Shown here: positions 25,605 through 33,921 of the stretch, piece after piece
How positions within the stretch are numbered: position 1 is the stretch's first letter
Layout: each line of letters begins with the position of its first letter
From: Mariniflexile gromovii
Lineage (GTDB): Bacteria; Bacteroidota; Bacteroidia; Flavobacteriales; Flavobacteriaceae
Assembly (NCBI RefSeq): GCF_017814435.1
Contig: NZ_JAGJCB010000025.1
Span: forward strand, 1 to 48,773
Direction of reading: 5' to 3'
Length of the DNA: 48,773 nt
Notes under the pieces: generated by a model
Seen by the model: only the letters and a program-made list of their open reading frames with translations
What the model was told of the DNA's origin: nothing
Databases searched by the model: none
Made by a program: the position numbers and the translations under genes

Positions 25605-26740
25605 GGTAGTGTGATAGTAAACATGGAGCCTTTATTTACAGCACTATTTAATTCTATACTTCCGTTGTAAGATTCAATATGGTTTTTTATAAGGTAAAGG
25701 CCAACACCTTCAGAGTTTTCGTTTTTATGGAATGTTCTGTAAAGTTTAAACACTTCATTGCCGTATTTTTCCATGTCTATACCTATACCATTATCTAACA
25801 CAGTAATTATATATGAACATTTTGTTTCCGATGAATTGAACTTAATTAATGGATCTCTTTCTGGATGTTTATATTTTATGGAATTTGACAATAGATTTTG
25901 AAATATGCTTTCTAAATATGCTGGGTTAAAATCTATATTTATTAGTGGGTCTACATTATTTATTATTACAGCATGGGTTTGTTCTATTTCTACTTCTAAA
26001 AGTTTCAAAGCATTATTTATGTAAGTATGAACGTTTAACGTTTGCGTTGTTTCGTTTTTATTTGTTTGAACCGATACTATTTCATGCAGATTAGAAATAC
26101 TTTTACTTAAAGATTGGGTAACGGTTTTTATATGTGCAATTAATTCTTCCTTTTCTTTAGCTGTTTCTGCTTCATCATAAAATTCTAATAAGTTTTCAAA
26201 ATTTGCAGCATGCGACTTAAGATTATGCGTAACTATGTGGGCAAAACTTGTTAATTTTTCGTTTTGAAGTGTTAGCAAATTCAACAGTTTCGTATTGGCA
26301 AGGTCTTTTTCTTTAAGCTCTGTAATGTCCAAATGTGTTCCAATAATTCTTAGTGGATTTCCTTCATTATCCCTATCAATTATTTTTCCTTTGTCTGAAA
26401 TCCATCTTTATGTCCCATCTTTGTGCATCACACGATGTACATTGGTGTATAGGGGCTTAAGTCCGTTTAAGTGGTCTTTAAAATCTTTAAAGTATTTTTC
26501 TTTATCCTCTGGGTGAACTCTATTGTTCCAGTCTTGAGGATTGGTTCCAAATTCTTCAGACTCAATGCCAATTATTTTTTTTGATTCCTCTGAAAAAAAT
26601 ACCCTGTTTAAATGAGCATCAAATTCCCAAATTCCAATGTTTGAGTTTTTTAGTGCAAATTTCCATTTATACTCACTAAAATTACTTGACATTGAATTGA
26701 TTAACTCGGAATTTTTATAATCGCCAGATTTATTATCCAT
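25583..26740 (-). pseudogene. PAS-domain sensor histidine kinase interrupted by one in-frame stop
   Basis: Two pieces in the same frame make one protein of about 385 codons: residues 1-110 (26740-26411) and the part below the stop, which can restart at Met 26332. The TAA at 26408-26410 falls inside the PAS/PAC motif: HKDGT, stop, RWISDKG, where homologues normally have Tyr. After it the frame reads through (NPLRIIGTHLDITELKE) into the kinase: the phospho-His region with THNLKS (His about 172), the N box LLSNSIKY, and the G boxes DNGIGID and GVGLYLIKNH. No transmembrane helix, so a cytoplasmic sensor; no response regulator is adjacent. It could be a recent nonsense mutation, a read-through codon or a sequencing error. 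The C-terminal 249-aa kinase might still be translated from 26332. Confidence 0.82.
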
Positions 26741-26847
26741 TATAATATGAGGGTTTAAAATATAAATTATTATAAGATAATATATATGTTAGTTATAGCA
26801 AAATACAAATGAATTGATTAAATATAATAAAAATTGGCTAATTATGC

Positions 26848-27744
26848 TTACTTTCTAGGGTGGTATTTTTCTACAATTTTTGCTAAATGGCTTTTGTCCA
26901 GATGAACGTAAATTTCGGTTGTAGTGATACTTTCATGACCCAACATAAGTTGTATGGACCTTAAATCGGCATTATTTTGAAGTAAATGTGTAGCAAACGA
27001 ATGCCTAAATGTATGAGGAGATATGCTTTTTTTAAGTCCTATTTTTTCAGCCAATTGTTTTATAATGGTAAAAACCATGGCCCGTGTAAGTTGTTTGCCT
27101 CTTCGATTTAAAAATAAGGTATCTTCAAATCCAGCTTTAACAGTCATGTGATTTCGAATGGCACTTCTGTAGATATTGATATATTTTTGGGTGACACCTA
27201 TAATAGGTACAAAACGTTGTTTGTCACCTTTGCCTGTTACTTTTATAAAACCTTCTTCAAAAAATAAATCGGATATTTTAAGATTGATAAGTTCGCTAAC
27301 CCGTAAACCACAGCCATACAAGGTTTCTAACATAGCTCTATTGCGTTCGCCTTCGGGTTTACTTAAATCAATGGCATGAATTAGCTTATCAATTTCTTCC
27401 TCTGAAAGGGTATCGGGTAATTTTCGCCCTATTTTAGGAGATTCAATAAGATCTAAAGGATTGGAAGTTATGTAATCTTCAAATACTAAATAACTAAAAA
27501 AACTACGTAATCCAGATATTAAACGCGATTGCGATCGGGTGTTTACAACTTTAGCAGTTTCATAAATGAATTGTTGAACAGTTTCGGTTTTAATTGAAAT
27601 TGGTGAAACGCTCATATTATGTGCTTCTAAATAACCAATTAATTTTTTAACGTCAAGACTATAATTATCAATGGAATTTTTAGATAAACCGCGTTCTATT
27701 TTTAAATAGAGTTTATAGTCTTTCAGTGCGTTTTCCCATTTCAT
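26848..27744 (-). CDS. xerD: Site-specific tyrosine recombinase XerD
   Basis: A 298-aa tyrosine recombinase that resolves chromosome dimers at dif with XerC/FtsK. It has an N-terminal SAM-like core-binding domain (about 1-85) and a catalytic domain with the complete set Arg148 (GCGLRVSEL), Lys172, His244 and Arg247 (HTFRHSFATH), His270 (LGHESI) and Tyr279 (EIYVH). Length, absence of mobile-element neighbours and nearness to aroQ match the housekeeping flavobacterial XerD rather than an integrase. Confidence 0.92.
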   Translation of the reverse strand: MKWENALKDYKLYLKIERGLSKNSIDNYSLDVKKLIGYLEAHNMSVSPISIKTETVQQFIYETAKVVNTRSQSRLISGLRSFFSYLVFEDYITSNPLDLIESPKIGRKLPDTLSEEEIDKLIHAIDLSKPEGERNRAMLETLYGCGLRVSELINLKISDLFFEEGFIKVTGKGDKQRFVPIIGVTQKYINIYRSAIRNHMTVKAGFEDTLFLNRRGKQLTRAMVFTIIKQLAEKIGLKKSISPHTFRHSFATHLLQNNADLRSIQLMLGHESITTTEIYVHLDKSHLAKIVEKYHPRK

Positions 27745-27971
27745 AAGTGTAAAAATAATGCTAATTTTTATAATTTAAATAGAAAATTATAAAAAGCAAT
27801 TATGGGAGTTTATCCATATAAATTGTTAATAATTTATATTTTAATTTTCTGTAAATCAATATTTTAAATTTGGTATGTTAATAAAATTGTTAATAACTCA
27901 GGTTTTAGAATCCGTTATCCAAGAAGAATGCTTGTTAATTTGCATTATAATCAATTAAAACCATTTTAATT

Positions 27972-28514
27972 ATGAAAAAACTATTTTTATTGACAATTTT
28001 TATTATTTTCTCAATTGTTACGGTAAATGCGCAAGATGTAACACAAACATCTCAAGGAAAATGGCTTATAGAAGCTAACACTGGTTTTTCTGCCGGAGTA
28101 GGTGAAGTTGGTTTTTTACAACATACAGCAAATACTGGCTTTGGGTTGGTATCGGTTGATGGTACCACAATTTGGTCTATTGGAGCTGAAGGAGGTTATT
28201 TTGTAATGGATGATTTGGCTGTTAAAGTAGGTTTGGGGTATACTGATTACGACGGCGATTCGGTATTCTCATATAAGCTAGGTGCTAAATATTACATTAT
28301 GGGAAAAATACCTGTTCAAGTTGATGTTAATGGGGCTAGTATTACAGATTTTGATGAGAATCCATTATGGTTAGGTTTACAAGGTGGTTATGCTATTTTT
28401 TTAGGTGAAAATGTAAGTATTGAACCAGGAATTAGATATAGCTTGTCTTTAAATGAGGATTTCACAGATGAGGGTATTTTTGAAGCACGTATTGGGTTTG
28501 CGCTACATTTCTAA
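27972..28514 (+). CDS. Outer-membrane beta-barrel protein, tandem paralogue 1
   Basis: A 180-aa protein with a signal peptide (about 1-20, VNAQ). It ends in the alternating hydrophobic strand with terminal Phe (ARIGFALHF) typical of outer-membrane barrels. Repeating amphipathic strands (GFGLVSVDGTTIWSIGAEG, LGAKYYIMGKIPVQVDV) suggest an eight-stranded OmpA/OmpX-like barrel. It is highly similar to the next gene (shared GGYFVMDDLAVK and WLGLQGGYA), and both end with the same terminator sequence, so this is a tandem duplication. Function is unknown. Confidence 0.85.
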   Translation: MKKLFLLTIFIIFSIVTVNAQDVTQTSQGKWLIEANTGFSAGVGEVGFLQHTANTGFGLVSVDGTTIWSIGAEGGYFVMDDLAVKVGLGYTDYDGDSVFSYKLGAKYYIMGKIPVQVDVNGASITDFDENPLWLGLQGGYAIFLGENVSIEPGIRYSLSLNEDFTDEGIFEARIGFALHF

Positions 28515-28535
28515 TTTAATTATAAAAAAATTTCT

Positions 28536-28565
28536 AAAACCGAAGCTAATCCCTTCGGTTTTTTT
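28536..28565 (+). terminator. Terminator of barrel paralogue 1
   Basis: AAAACCGAAG (28536-28545) pairs with CTTCGGTTTT (28553-28562) with a 7-nt loop and a T-run. The stem is identical to that of the terminator at 29422-29448. Confidence 0.88.
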
Positions 28566-28856
28566 GTCCCATATATAATACTTTTTGAATTGCAAAGTAA
28601 AATTTTTACCTAAAAAGCTATTTTAAATTCAGTATTGGTGCTCAATCATTCATTAATAAAGCGATAATTTATTATAAACCAAATCATAACTTAACTTGTT
28701 AATTGCGTGTAGGATAAGTATAATTTTTTAGTAAAAATTAGAATAAAACATCCTTTAAATACATTTTTTTTCGGTGAAATGTTAAATTTTGTTTGCTGAT
28801 GTGAGAAAAATGAACTTCTTTTGTTGCGAATTAATCAAATTTAATATTTAAAAATT
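28566..28856. other. Long intergenic region before barrel paralogue 2
   Basis: This AT-rich stretch of about 290 nt has no credible gene and no exact TAnnTTTG near the next start (TTCTTTTG at about 28817 misses one base). It presumably carries the promoter and a long leader of the second paralogue. Nothing else was recognised. Confidence 0.45.
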
Positions 28857-29402
28857 ATGAAAAAATTATTATTAAGTGCTGCAATTGCAGTATTAGGATT
28901 ATCACAAGTAAACGCTCAAGACGCAGTAGGTGGTGGTCAAACAGCAAAAGGTAAAATTTTAATAGAAGCTAATACAGGTTTTGGTGGTATTGAAAATACT
29001 GGTAATTCTTCTAATACAGGATTTGGTTTGTACTCTATTGATGGTACTACAATTTGGTCTATTGGTGCAGAAGGTGGATACTTTGTGATGGATGATTTAG
29101 CTGTTAAGCTGGGTCTTGGATATAATGATTATGATGGAGCTTCATCTTTTACTTATAAATTAGGTGCAAAATATTATATTGTTAGTAAATTTCCAGTACA
29201 AATAGATGTAACTGGTGCTTCTAGTGATGATTATTTTGGAGATGAAACACCATTGTGGTTAGGTCTTCAAGGAGGTTATGCTTGGTTTGTAGGAAACAAT
29301 GTGTCAATTGAGCCTGGTATTCGCTATAATCATTCTTTAAATGAGGATTTTACTGATGAAAGCGTTTTTGAATTTCGTATAGGATTTGCTTTACATTTCT
29401 AA
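28857..29402 (+). CDS. Outer-membrane beta-barrel protein, tandem paralogue 2
   Basis: A 181-aa paralogue of the preceding gene with a signal peptide (about 1-20, VNAQ) and the same C-terminal strand (FRIGFALHF). Identity is highest in the central strands (DGTTIWSIGAEGGYFVMDD, LGAKYYI) and in IEPGIRY. The N-terminal 20-25 mature residues and the loop around DDYFGDETPLW differ, so the extracellular loops have diverged most. It has a separate upstream region and its own terminator, so the two copies can be expressed independently. Function is unknown. Confidence 0.86.
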   Translation: MKKLLLSAAIAVLGLSQVNAQDAVGGGQTAKGKILIEANTGFGGIENTGNSSNTGFGLYSIDGTTIWSIGAEGGYFVMDDLAVKLGLGYNDYDGASSFTYKLGAKYYIVSKFPVQIDVTGASSDDYFGDETPLWLGLQGGYAWFVGNNVSIEPGIRYNHSLNEDFTDESVFEFRIGFALHF

Positions 29403-29421
29403 TTGAAGAGAAATTTTTATA

Positions 29422-29451
29422 AAAACCGAAGCTAATACCTTCGGTTTTTTT
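29422..29451 (+). terminator. Terminator of barrel paralogue 2
   Basis: AAAACCGAAG (29422-29431) and CTTCGGTTTT (29439-29448), followed by a T-run. It is a copy of the terminator after paralogue 1 and ends only about 30 nt before aroQ. Confidence 0.88.
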
Positions 29452-29478
29452 ATATCCAATTTTTAATATATTTACGCC

Positions 29479-29895
29479 ATGAAAAAACTAATCATCATCA
29501 ACGGACCAAATTTGAATTTATTGGGCAAACGTGAACCAGCTATTTATGGTAGTTTAACGTTTACTGAGTTTTTAGAAGAGATTAAAGATAAATATCCAAA
29601 AGCTCAAATAGATTATTTTCAATCTAATATTGAAGGTGTTTTAATTGATAAATTACACGAAGTTGGTTTTAGTTTTGATGGTATTATTTTAAATGCCGGC
29701 GCCTATACCCATACGTCTATTGGTATTGGAGATGCTATAAAAGGGATTGAAACGCCCGTGGTAGAGGTGCATATTTCCAACACATTTGGCAGGGAAGAAT
29801 TTAGGCATCAATCATTTATTTCACCTAATGCCAAAGGCGTTATTCTTGGTTTTGGTTTGCAGAGTTACGAGTTGGCAATTCAAAGCTTTCTTTAG
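29479..29895 (+). CDS. aroQ: Type II 3-dehydroquinate dehydratase
   Basis: Catalyses dehydration of 3-dehydroquinate to 3-dehydroshikimate in the shikimate pathway. The 138-aa protein has the type II hallmarks: INGPNLNLLGKREP (7-20), catalytic Tyr23 in IYGS, Asn72 in LNAGAYTHTSI, His98 in VEVHISN, and Arg109 in FRHQS. It is slightly short of the usual 140-150 aa but complete. Only about 30 nt separate it from the preceding terminator; TATATTTA, one base off the -7 consensus, sits 4 nt before the ATG, hinting at a very short or absent leader. Confidence 0.95.
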   Translation: MKKLIIINGPNLNLLGKREPAIYGSLTFTEFLEEIKDKYPKAQIDYFQSNIEGVLIDKLHEVGFSFDGIILNAGAYTHTSIGIGDAIKGIETPVVEVHISNTFGREEFRHQSFISPNAKGVILGFGLQSYELAIQSFL

Positions 29896-29991
29896 AACAC
29901 AGCCTTATTTTTAAGAAATTTCACATTTAATTAACTTAACATTGTAGTTTTTTTACGATTTTATTGTGAGAATTTTAACAATGAATACAAT

Positions 29992-29999
29992 TAGATTTG
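29992..29999 (+). promoter_or_regulatory. Candidate -7 element that fixes the start of the next gene
   Basis: TAGATTTG, an exact TAnnTTTG match, lies inside the longer frame that could open at a GTG (29966). If this promoter is used, translation must begin at the ATG at 30032. Confidence 0.42.
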
Positions 30000-30031
30000 T
30001 TTTATTATTAATCAATAAAATATTTCTAAAA

Positions 30032-30538
30032 ATGAAAAAAATTACTCTTTGTTTAGTGTTTGCAATTGTTGGGTTTATTAACTTGAATGCCCAAGAGTTT
30101 AGGTTAGGGGTGAGTGGGGGTGTTCCATTAAGTGTTAGTAACGAATATTCTGCAGCACTTGATATTAGTTATTTGTTGAATATTACAGATAAATTCGATG
30201 TTGGTTTAACAACAGGTTTGTCATATTGGTTTAAACGTCCAGAATTTTATTCAGGAAGTGTGAAATTTTTGGAAACAGAAGAAATCCCTTTAATCCCAAT
30301 AGCTTTAACCACTCGTTTCAATGTTTTCAAAAGTTTTGATTTGGGTCTCGATTTGGGTTATGCTATACCTATGGAATCAGAAATGTATCAAAGTGGATTT
30401 TATTTTGCACCAAAAGTTCAGTATGGAATTTCTAAATCTACAGATATTGTTTTAGGGTACAGGGCAGCTAAATTAGAATCTGATTTAAATAATTCAACCG
30501 TAGATATGCTTACACTTGGGATAGAATTCAAATTATGA
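30032..30538 (+). CDS. Outer-membrane beta-barrel protein
   Basis: A 168-aa protein counted from the ATG at 30032, where a normal signal peptide starts (MKKITLCLVFAIVGF, ending LNAQ). An in-frame GTG 22 codons upstream would give an unusual N-terminus and would include the candidate promoter, so it is rejected. The mature part has repeated amphipathic strands (FDVGLTTGLSYWFKRP, SFDLGLDLGYAIPM, DMLTLGIEFKL) ending in a barrel-like strand. It overlaps the next gene by 4 nt (ATGA), so the two are translationally coupled. Function is unknown. Confidence 0.8.
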   Translation: MKKITLCLVFAIVGFINLNAQEFRLGVSGGVPLSVSNEYSAALDISYLLNITDKFDVGLTTGLSYWFKRPEFYSGSVKFLETEEIPLIPIALTTRFNVFKSFDLGLDLGYAIPMESEMYQSGFYFAPKVQYGISKSTDIVLGYRAAKLESDLNNSTVDMLTLGIEFKL

Positions 30539-31011
30539 AGATTAAAATAGCTATAATCTTTATTTTGATGTTGCAAAGTGCACTACTTGTGGCTCAACAA
30601 AATGACGATAATAATAATTTAGAGGTTTCAAAAGATGAAAACAAATCTAATTATTACAGAGCTTATTTTACAGAAATTAAACTTAATAGTAATTTGGCGT
30701 TTCGGCAGGAAATGAATACCAGAACCGGAAGTGATTATACGGTTTTTGAATTTCCTTTATTGTTAAAGTATAATATTACTAAAAAAGTGAGCCTTTTGAT
30801 GGGACCAAAAATTGATTTATATACAGATGGTAAGGGTGTGATGAATAGCCCGTCGGTTTATGGTACATTTGGTGTTCAATACGACGCATCTGAAAATTTA
30901 TTATTTGAAGCCATGTTTAATTATAGATTAACAGACGATATGCCAATACAAACCGATTATACTTTTGGTTCAAAAAGCGCCTTTAAATTAGGCTCAAAAT
31001 TTAGATTTTAA
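30535..31011 (+). CDS. Secreted envelope protein coupled to the preceding barrel
   Basis: A 158-aa protein with a signal peptide (about 1-20, LLVAQ), an acidic low-complexity segment (DDNNNLEVSKDENKSN), then strands of outer-membrane-barrel type (YTVFEFPLLLKYNITKKVSL, YGTFGVQYDASENLLFEAMF) and a C-terminal strand ending KFRF. It may be a half-length barrel or a paralogue of the preceding protein. The ATGA overlap with that gene implies co-translation. A bidirectional terminator follows. No family recognised. Confidence 0.75.
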   Translation: MKIKIAIIFILMLQSALLVAQQNDDNNNLEVSKDENKSNYYRAYFTEIKLNSNLAFRQEMNTRTGSDYTVFEFPLLLKYNITKKVSLLMGPKIDLYTDGKGVMNSPSVYGTFGVQYDASENLLFEAMFNYRLTDDMPIQTDYTFGSKSAFKLGSKFRF

Positions 31012-31020
31012 AAACAAAAA

Positions 31021-31043
31021 AGGTTTCAGAATTTCTGAAACCT
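31021..31043. terminator. Bidirectional terminator before lpdA
   Basis: AGGTTTCAGA pairs perfectly with TCTGAAACCT (3-nt loop), with A-runs upstream and a T-run downstream. It ends the plus-strand pair and can also serve the convergent lpdA. Confidence 0.88.
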
Positions 31044-31068
31044 TTTTTATATCTAATAATTTAAGACG

Positions 31069-31095
31069 TCTAATAGTTCTAAGAAGTCTACAAGT
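31069..31095. repeat. Three degenerate 9-bp units at the lpdA 3' end
   Basis: TCTAATAGT, TCTAAGAAG and TCTACAAGT follow one another and run into the lpdA stop codon. They resemble the TCTTAGAAG end of the period-8 repeat at 33880-33919. Low-information repeat. Confidence 0.4.
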
Positions 31096-32464
31096 GAATA
31101 ACTTCATCATAAGCAGCAGCAACAGCTTCCATAACCGCTTCACTCATAGTAGGGTGCGGATGCACTGCTTTTAATACTTCGTGTCCTGTAGTTTCTAGTT
31201 TTCTACCTAAAACAGCTTCGGCAATCATATCGGTTACACCAGCACCTATCATGTGGCAACCTAACCATTCACCATATTTAGCATCAAAAATAACTTTTAC
31301 AAAACCATCTTTGTTGCCACCAGCACTCGCTTTTCCAGAAGCAGAGAATGGGAATTTACCAACTTTAATGTCGATTCCTTTTTCTTTTGCTTGCTTTTCA
31401 GTTAAACCAACACTTGCAATTTCTGGAGTACAGTAAGTACAACCTGGAATGTTTCCGTAGTCTAAGGCTTCAACATGCATGCCTGCAATTTTTTCAACAC
31501 ATAAAATACCTTCAGCCGAAGCAACGTGTGCTAATGCTTGACCAGGAGTTACATCGCCAATGGCATAATACCCAGGCATATTTGTTTGGTAAAATTTATC
31601 AACTAATATTTTATCGCGGTCTACAACAATACCAACATCTTCCAAACCAATGTTTTCAATGTTAGTTTTAATTCCAACGGCACTTAAAATAATGTCAGCT
31701 TCTAAAACTTGTTCACCGTCTTTGGTTTTTACGGTAGCTTTAACGCCATTTCCAGAAGTATCAACTTTAGTGACTTCAGCCGAAGTCATGATATTGACAC
31801 CACTTTTCTTAAATGATTTTTCTAATTGTTTTGATACATCTTCATCTTCAACAGGTACCACGTTTGGTAAAAATTCTACAATAGTAACTTCAGTTCCCAT
31901 AGAGTTGTAGAAGTAAGCAAACTCAACACCAATTGCACCAGAACCAACCACAATCATTTTTTTAGGTTGTTTGTCTAAACTCATGGCTTCTCTGTATCCA
32001 ATTACTTTTTTACCGTCTTGTGGTAAACTTGGTAATTCGCGAGAGCGTGCACCTGTAGCAATAATAATGTGGTCGGCACTGTATTCGGTTCCGTCAACAT
32101 CTACTTTTTTGCCTGGTTTAATTTTTCCGTAGCCATTAATAACGTCAATTTTGTTCTTTTTCATTAAAAATTGAACACCCTTGCTCATACCATCGGCTAC
32201 ACCACGGCTACGACCAACTACAGCATTAAAATCTTTATCATATTCTTTAACAGATAAACCATAATCGCCTGCATGTTTAAGATATTCAAATACTTGGGCA
32301 GATTTTAATAAGGCTTTTGTAGGGATGCATCCCCAATTTAAACATACACCACCAAGATTTTCTTTTTCTACAATAGCAGTTTTAAAACCTAATTGTGATG
32401 CTCTAATGGCTGTAACATAACCACCTGGACCACTTCCAAGAACAATAATATCGTATTTACTCAT
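31088..32464 (-). CDS. lpdA: Dihydrolipoyl dehydrogenase
   Basis: The E3 flavoprotein of 2-oxoacid dehydrogenase complexes and the glycine cleavage system; it reoxidises dihydrolipoamide with NAD+. The 458-aa protein has the FAD motif VLGSGPGGYVTA (8-19), the redox disulfide Cys41/Cys46 in GGVCLNWGCIPTK, the NAD motif VVGSGAIGVEFA, a second FAD contact (YAIGDV), and the C-terminal active-site His435/His437 in HPHPT. No E1/E2 genes are adjacent, so it is probably shared between complexes. Confidence 0.96.
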   Translation of the reverse strand: MSKYDIIVLGSGPGGYVTAIRASQLGFKTAIVEKENLGGVCLNWGCIPTKALLKSAQVFEYLKHAGDYGLSVKEYDKDFNAVVGRSRGVADGMSKGVQFLMKKNKIDVINGYGKIKPGKKVDVDGTEYSADHIIIATGARSRELPSLPQDGKKVIGYREAMSLDKQPKKMIVVGSGAIGVEFAYFYNSMGTEVTIVEFLPNVVPVEDEDVSKQLEKSFKKSGVNIMTSAEVTKVDTSGNGVKATVKTKDGEQVLEADIILSAVGIKTNIENIGLEDVGIVVDRDKILVDKFYQTNMPGYYAIGDVTPGQALAHVASAEGILCVEKIAGMHVEALDYGNIPGCTYCTPEIASVGLTEKQAKEKGIDIKVGKFPFSASGKASAGGNKDGFVKVIFDAKYGEWLGCHMIGAGVTDMIAEAVLGRKLETTGHEVLKAVHPHPTMSEAVMEAVAAAYDEVIHL

Positions 32465-32556
32465 GAGATTTTTTTAATCGGTTAATATCTGGCTACGAAT
32501 TTACGAAACCTAATTTGAATAAAGAATTTAGAAGTCTATAAATTTATATCTTTTAT

Positions 32557-32564
32557 TACCTTTG
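32557..32564 (+). promoter_or_regulatory. Candidate -7 element of the NADH dehydrogenase gene
   Basis: TACCTTTG, an exact TAnnTTTG match, ends 17 nt before the ATG at 32582. No TTG at the -33 distance. Confidence 0.42.
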
Positions 32565-32581
32565 TTTTCAACAATTACCTT

Positions 32582-33865
32582 ATGAACATACCAAGAACAA
32601 GTTTTCCTCGAATCGTAATTATAGGTGGTGGTTTTGCAGGCGTTGCCTTGGCCAAAAAGCTATCAAAGCAAGAAGTACAAGTGGTTTTGTTGGATAAAAA
32701 TAATTACCATACGTTTCAACCGCTTCTTTATCAGGTGTCTACGGGTGGTTTAGAGCCAGATTCCATTGCGTATCCCATTAGAAAAATACTTAAGGATTTT
32801 CCGAATTTCCATTTCAGATTGGCAAATGTTGAAGAAATTAATACGGTTGAAAATAAAGTTTTAACAGATATTGGCGAACTTAAATTCGATTATTTGGTGA
32901 TTGCTTCAGGAGCCGAAACCAATTATTTTGGTAATTCTGAAATTGAAAAACACAGTATGGCCATGAAAACCATACCGGAATCTTTAAATTTGAGAAGCCT
33001 AATTTTAGAAAATTTTGAAGAAGCGTTATTGACTTCCGATTTGAACGAACGTAACTCCTTAATGAATTTTGTAATAGTTGGCGGTGGCCCAACAGGCGTA
33101 GAGCTTGCAGGTGCTTTGGCTGAAATTAAAAAAGGCATTTTACCTAAAGATTACCCCGATTTAGATACACGTTTGGCTCAAATTCATATCATCCAATCCA
33201 GCGATTGTATTTTGAAAGGGATGAGTGATAAGGCATCTGAAAAAGCCGAAGATTTTTTAGAAAAATTAGGGGTGAACGTTTGGAAGAATGTACGCGTTAC
33301 CAATTACGATGGTAAAACAGTGACCACCAATACCGATTTAACTTTTGAAACTGCTACTTTAGTTTGGGCAGCAGGTGTAAAAGGTGCCGCCATTAAAGGT
33401 ATGGATGCTGGCGAATTTGTTACAAAAGGCGAACGACTTTTGGTGAACGAATTCAATCAAGTTAAAGGGTTTAACCATGTTTTTGCAATAGGTGATATTG
33501 CTTGCATGGCTACCGAAGAATTCCCAAATGGATTGCCCATGATGGCGCAACCTGCCATTCAACAGGGAAAGCAATTGGGCGAAAACATGGTTCGGTTGAT
33601 AGAGGAAAAACCAATGCAACCATTTATTTATAAAGATAAAGGTGCCATGGCAACTATTGGGCGCAACAAGGCGGTGGTAGATTTACCAAAATTCAAATTT
33701 CAGGGTGTTTTTGCGTGGTATGTTTGGATGTTTGTACACCTGTTTTTCTTAATTGGTTTTAGAAATCGTATGGTGGTTTTTATAAATTGGGTGTATAATT
33801 ATATCCGTTTTGATAGGGAGGCCCGTTTGATTATCCGTCCGTTTAAGAAAAAACTTAAAAGTTAA
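32582..33865 (+). CDS. ndh: Type II NADH dehydrogenase (NDH-2-like)
   Basis: A 427-aa membrane-associated flavoprotein that passes electrons from NADH to quinone without pumping protons. It has the FAD motif IIGGGFAG (13-20), the active-site segment YHTFQPLLYQVSTGGLEP, the NADH motif VGGGPTGVELAG (about 165-176), and AIGDIA for flavin binding. The C-terminal hydrophobic/amphipathic part (about 378-410, VWMFVHLFFLIGF) is typical of the membrane anchor of bacterial NDH-2. Other FAD oxidoreductases of this clan are possible, but the C-terminal segment favours NDH-2. Confidence 0.88.
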   Translation: MNIPRTSFPRIVIIGGGFAGVALAKKLSKQEVQVVLLDKNNYHTFQPLLYQVSTGGLEPDSIAYPIRKILKDFPNFHFRLANVEEINTVENKVLTDIGELKFDYLVIASGAETNYFGNSEIEKHSMAMKTIPESLNLRSLILENFEEALLTSDLNERNSLMNFVIVGGGPTGVELAGALAEIKKGILPKDYPDLDTRLAQIHIIQSSDCILKGMSDKASEKAEDFLEKLGVNVWKNVRVTNYDGKTVTTNTDLTFETATLVWAAGVKGAAIKGMDAGEFVTKGERLLVNEFNQVKGFNHVFAIGDIACMATEEFPNGLPMMAQPAIQQGKQLGENMVRLIEEKPMQPFIYKDKGAMATIGRNKAVVDLPKFKFQGVFAWYVWMFVHLFFLIGFRNRMVVFINWVYNYIRFDREARLIIRPFKKKLKS

Positions 33866-33879
33866 AGCAATCAAATCAG

Positions 33880-33919
33880 CTTAGCAACTTTGGAACTCAG
33901 CAACTTTGAATCTTAGAAG
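33880..33919. repeat. Period-8 spacer repeat, second locus
   Basis: Five units of 8 bp: CTTAGCAA, CTTTGGAA, CTCAGCAA, CTTTGAAT, CTTAGAAG. This is the same motif and period as at 10011-10042. It fills the gap between ndh and the DUF1572 gene; no hairpin terminator is present. Confidence 0.68.
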
Positions 33920-33921
33920 TT

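Noticed and set aside
26848-27744. Tyrosine recombinase as an integrase of a mobile element
   Set aside because: Its 298-aa length, full XerD motif set and housekeeping context argue for chromosomal XerD; no attachment repeats or cargo genes were seen nearby.
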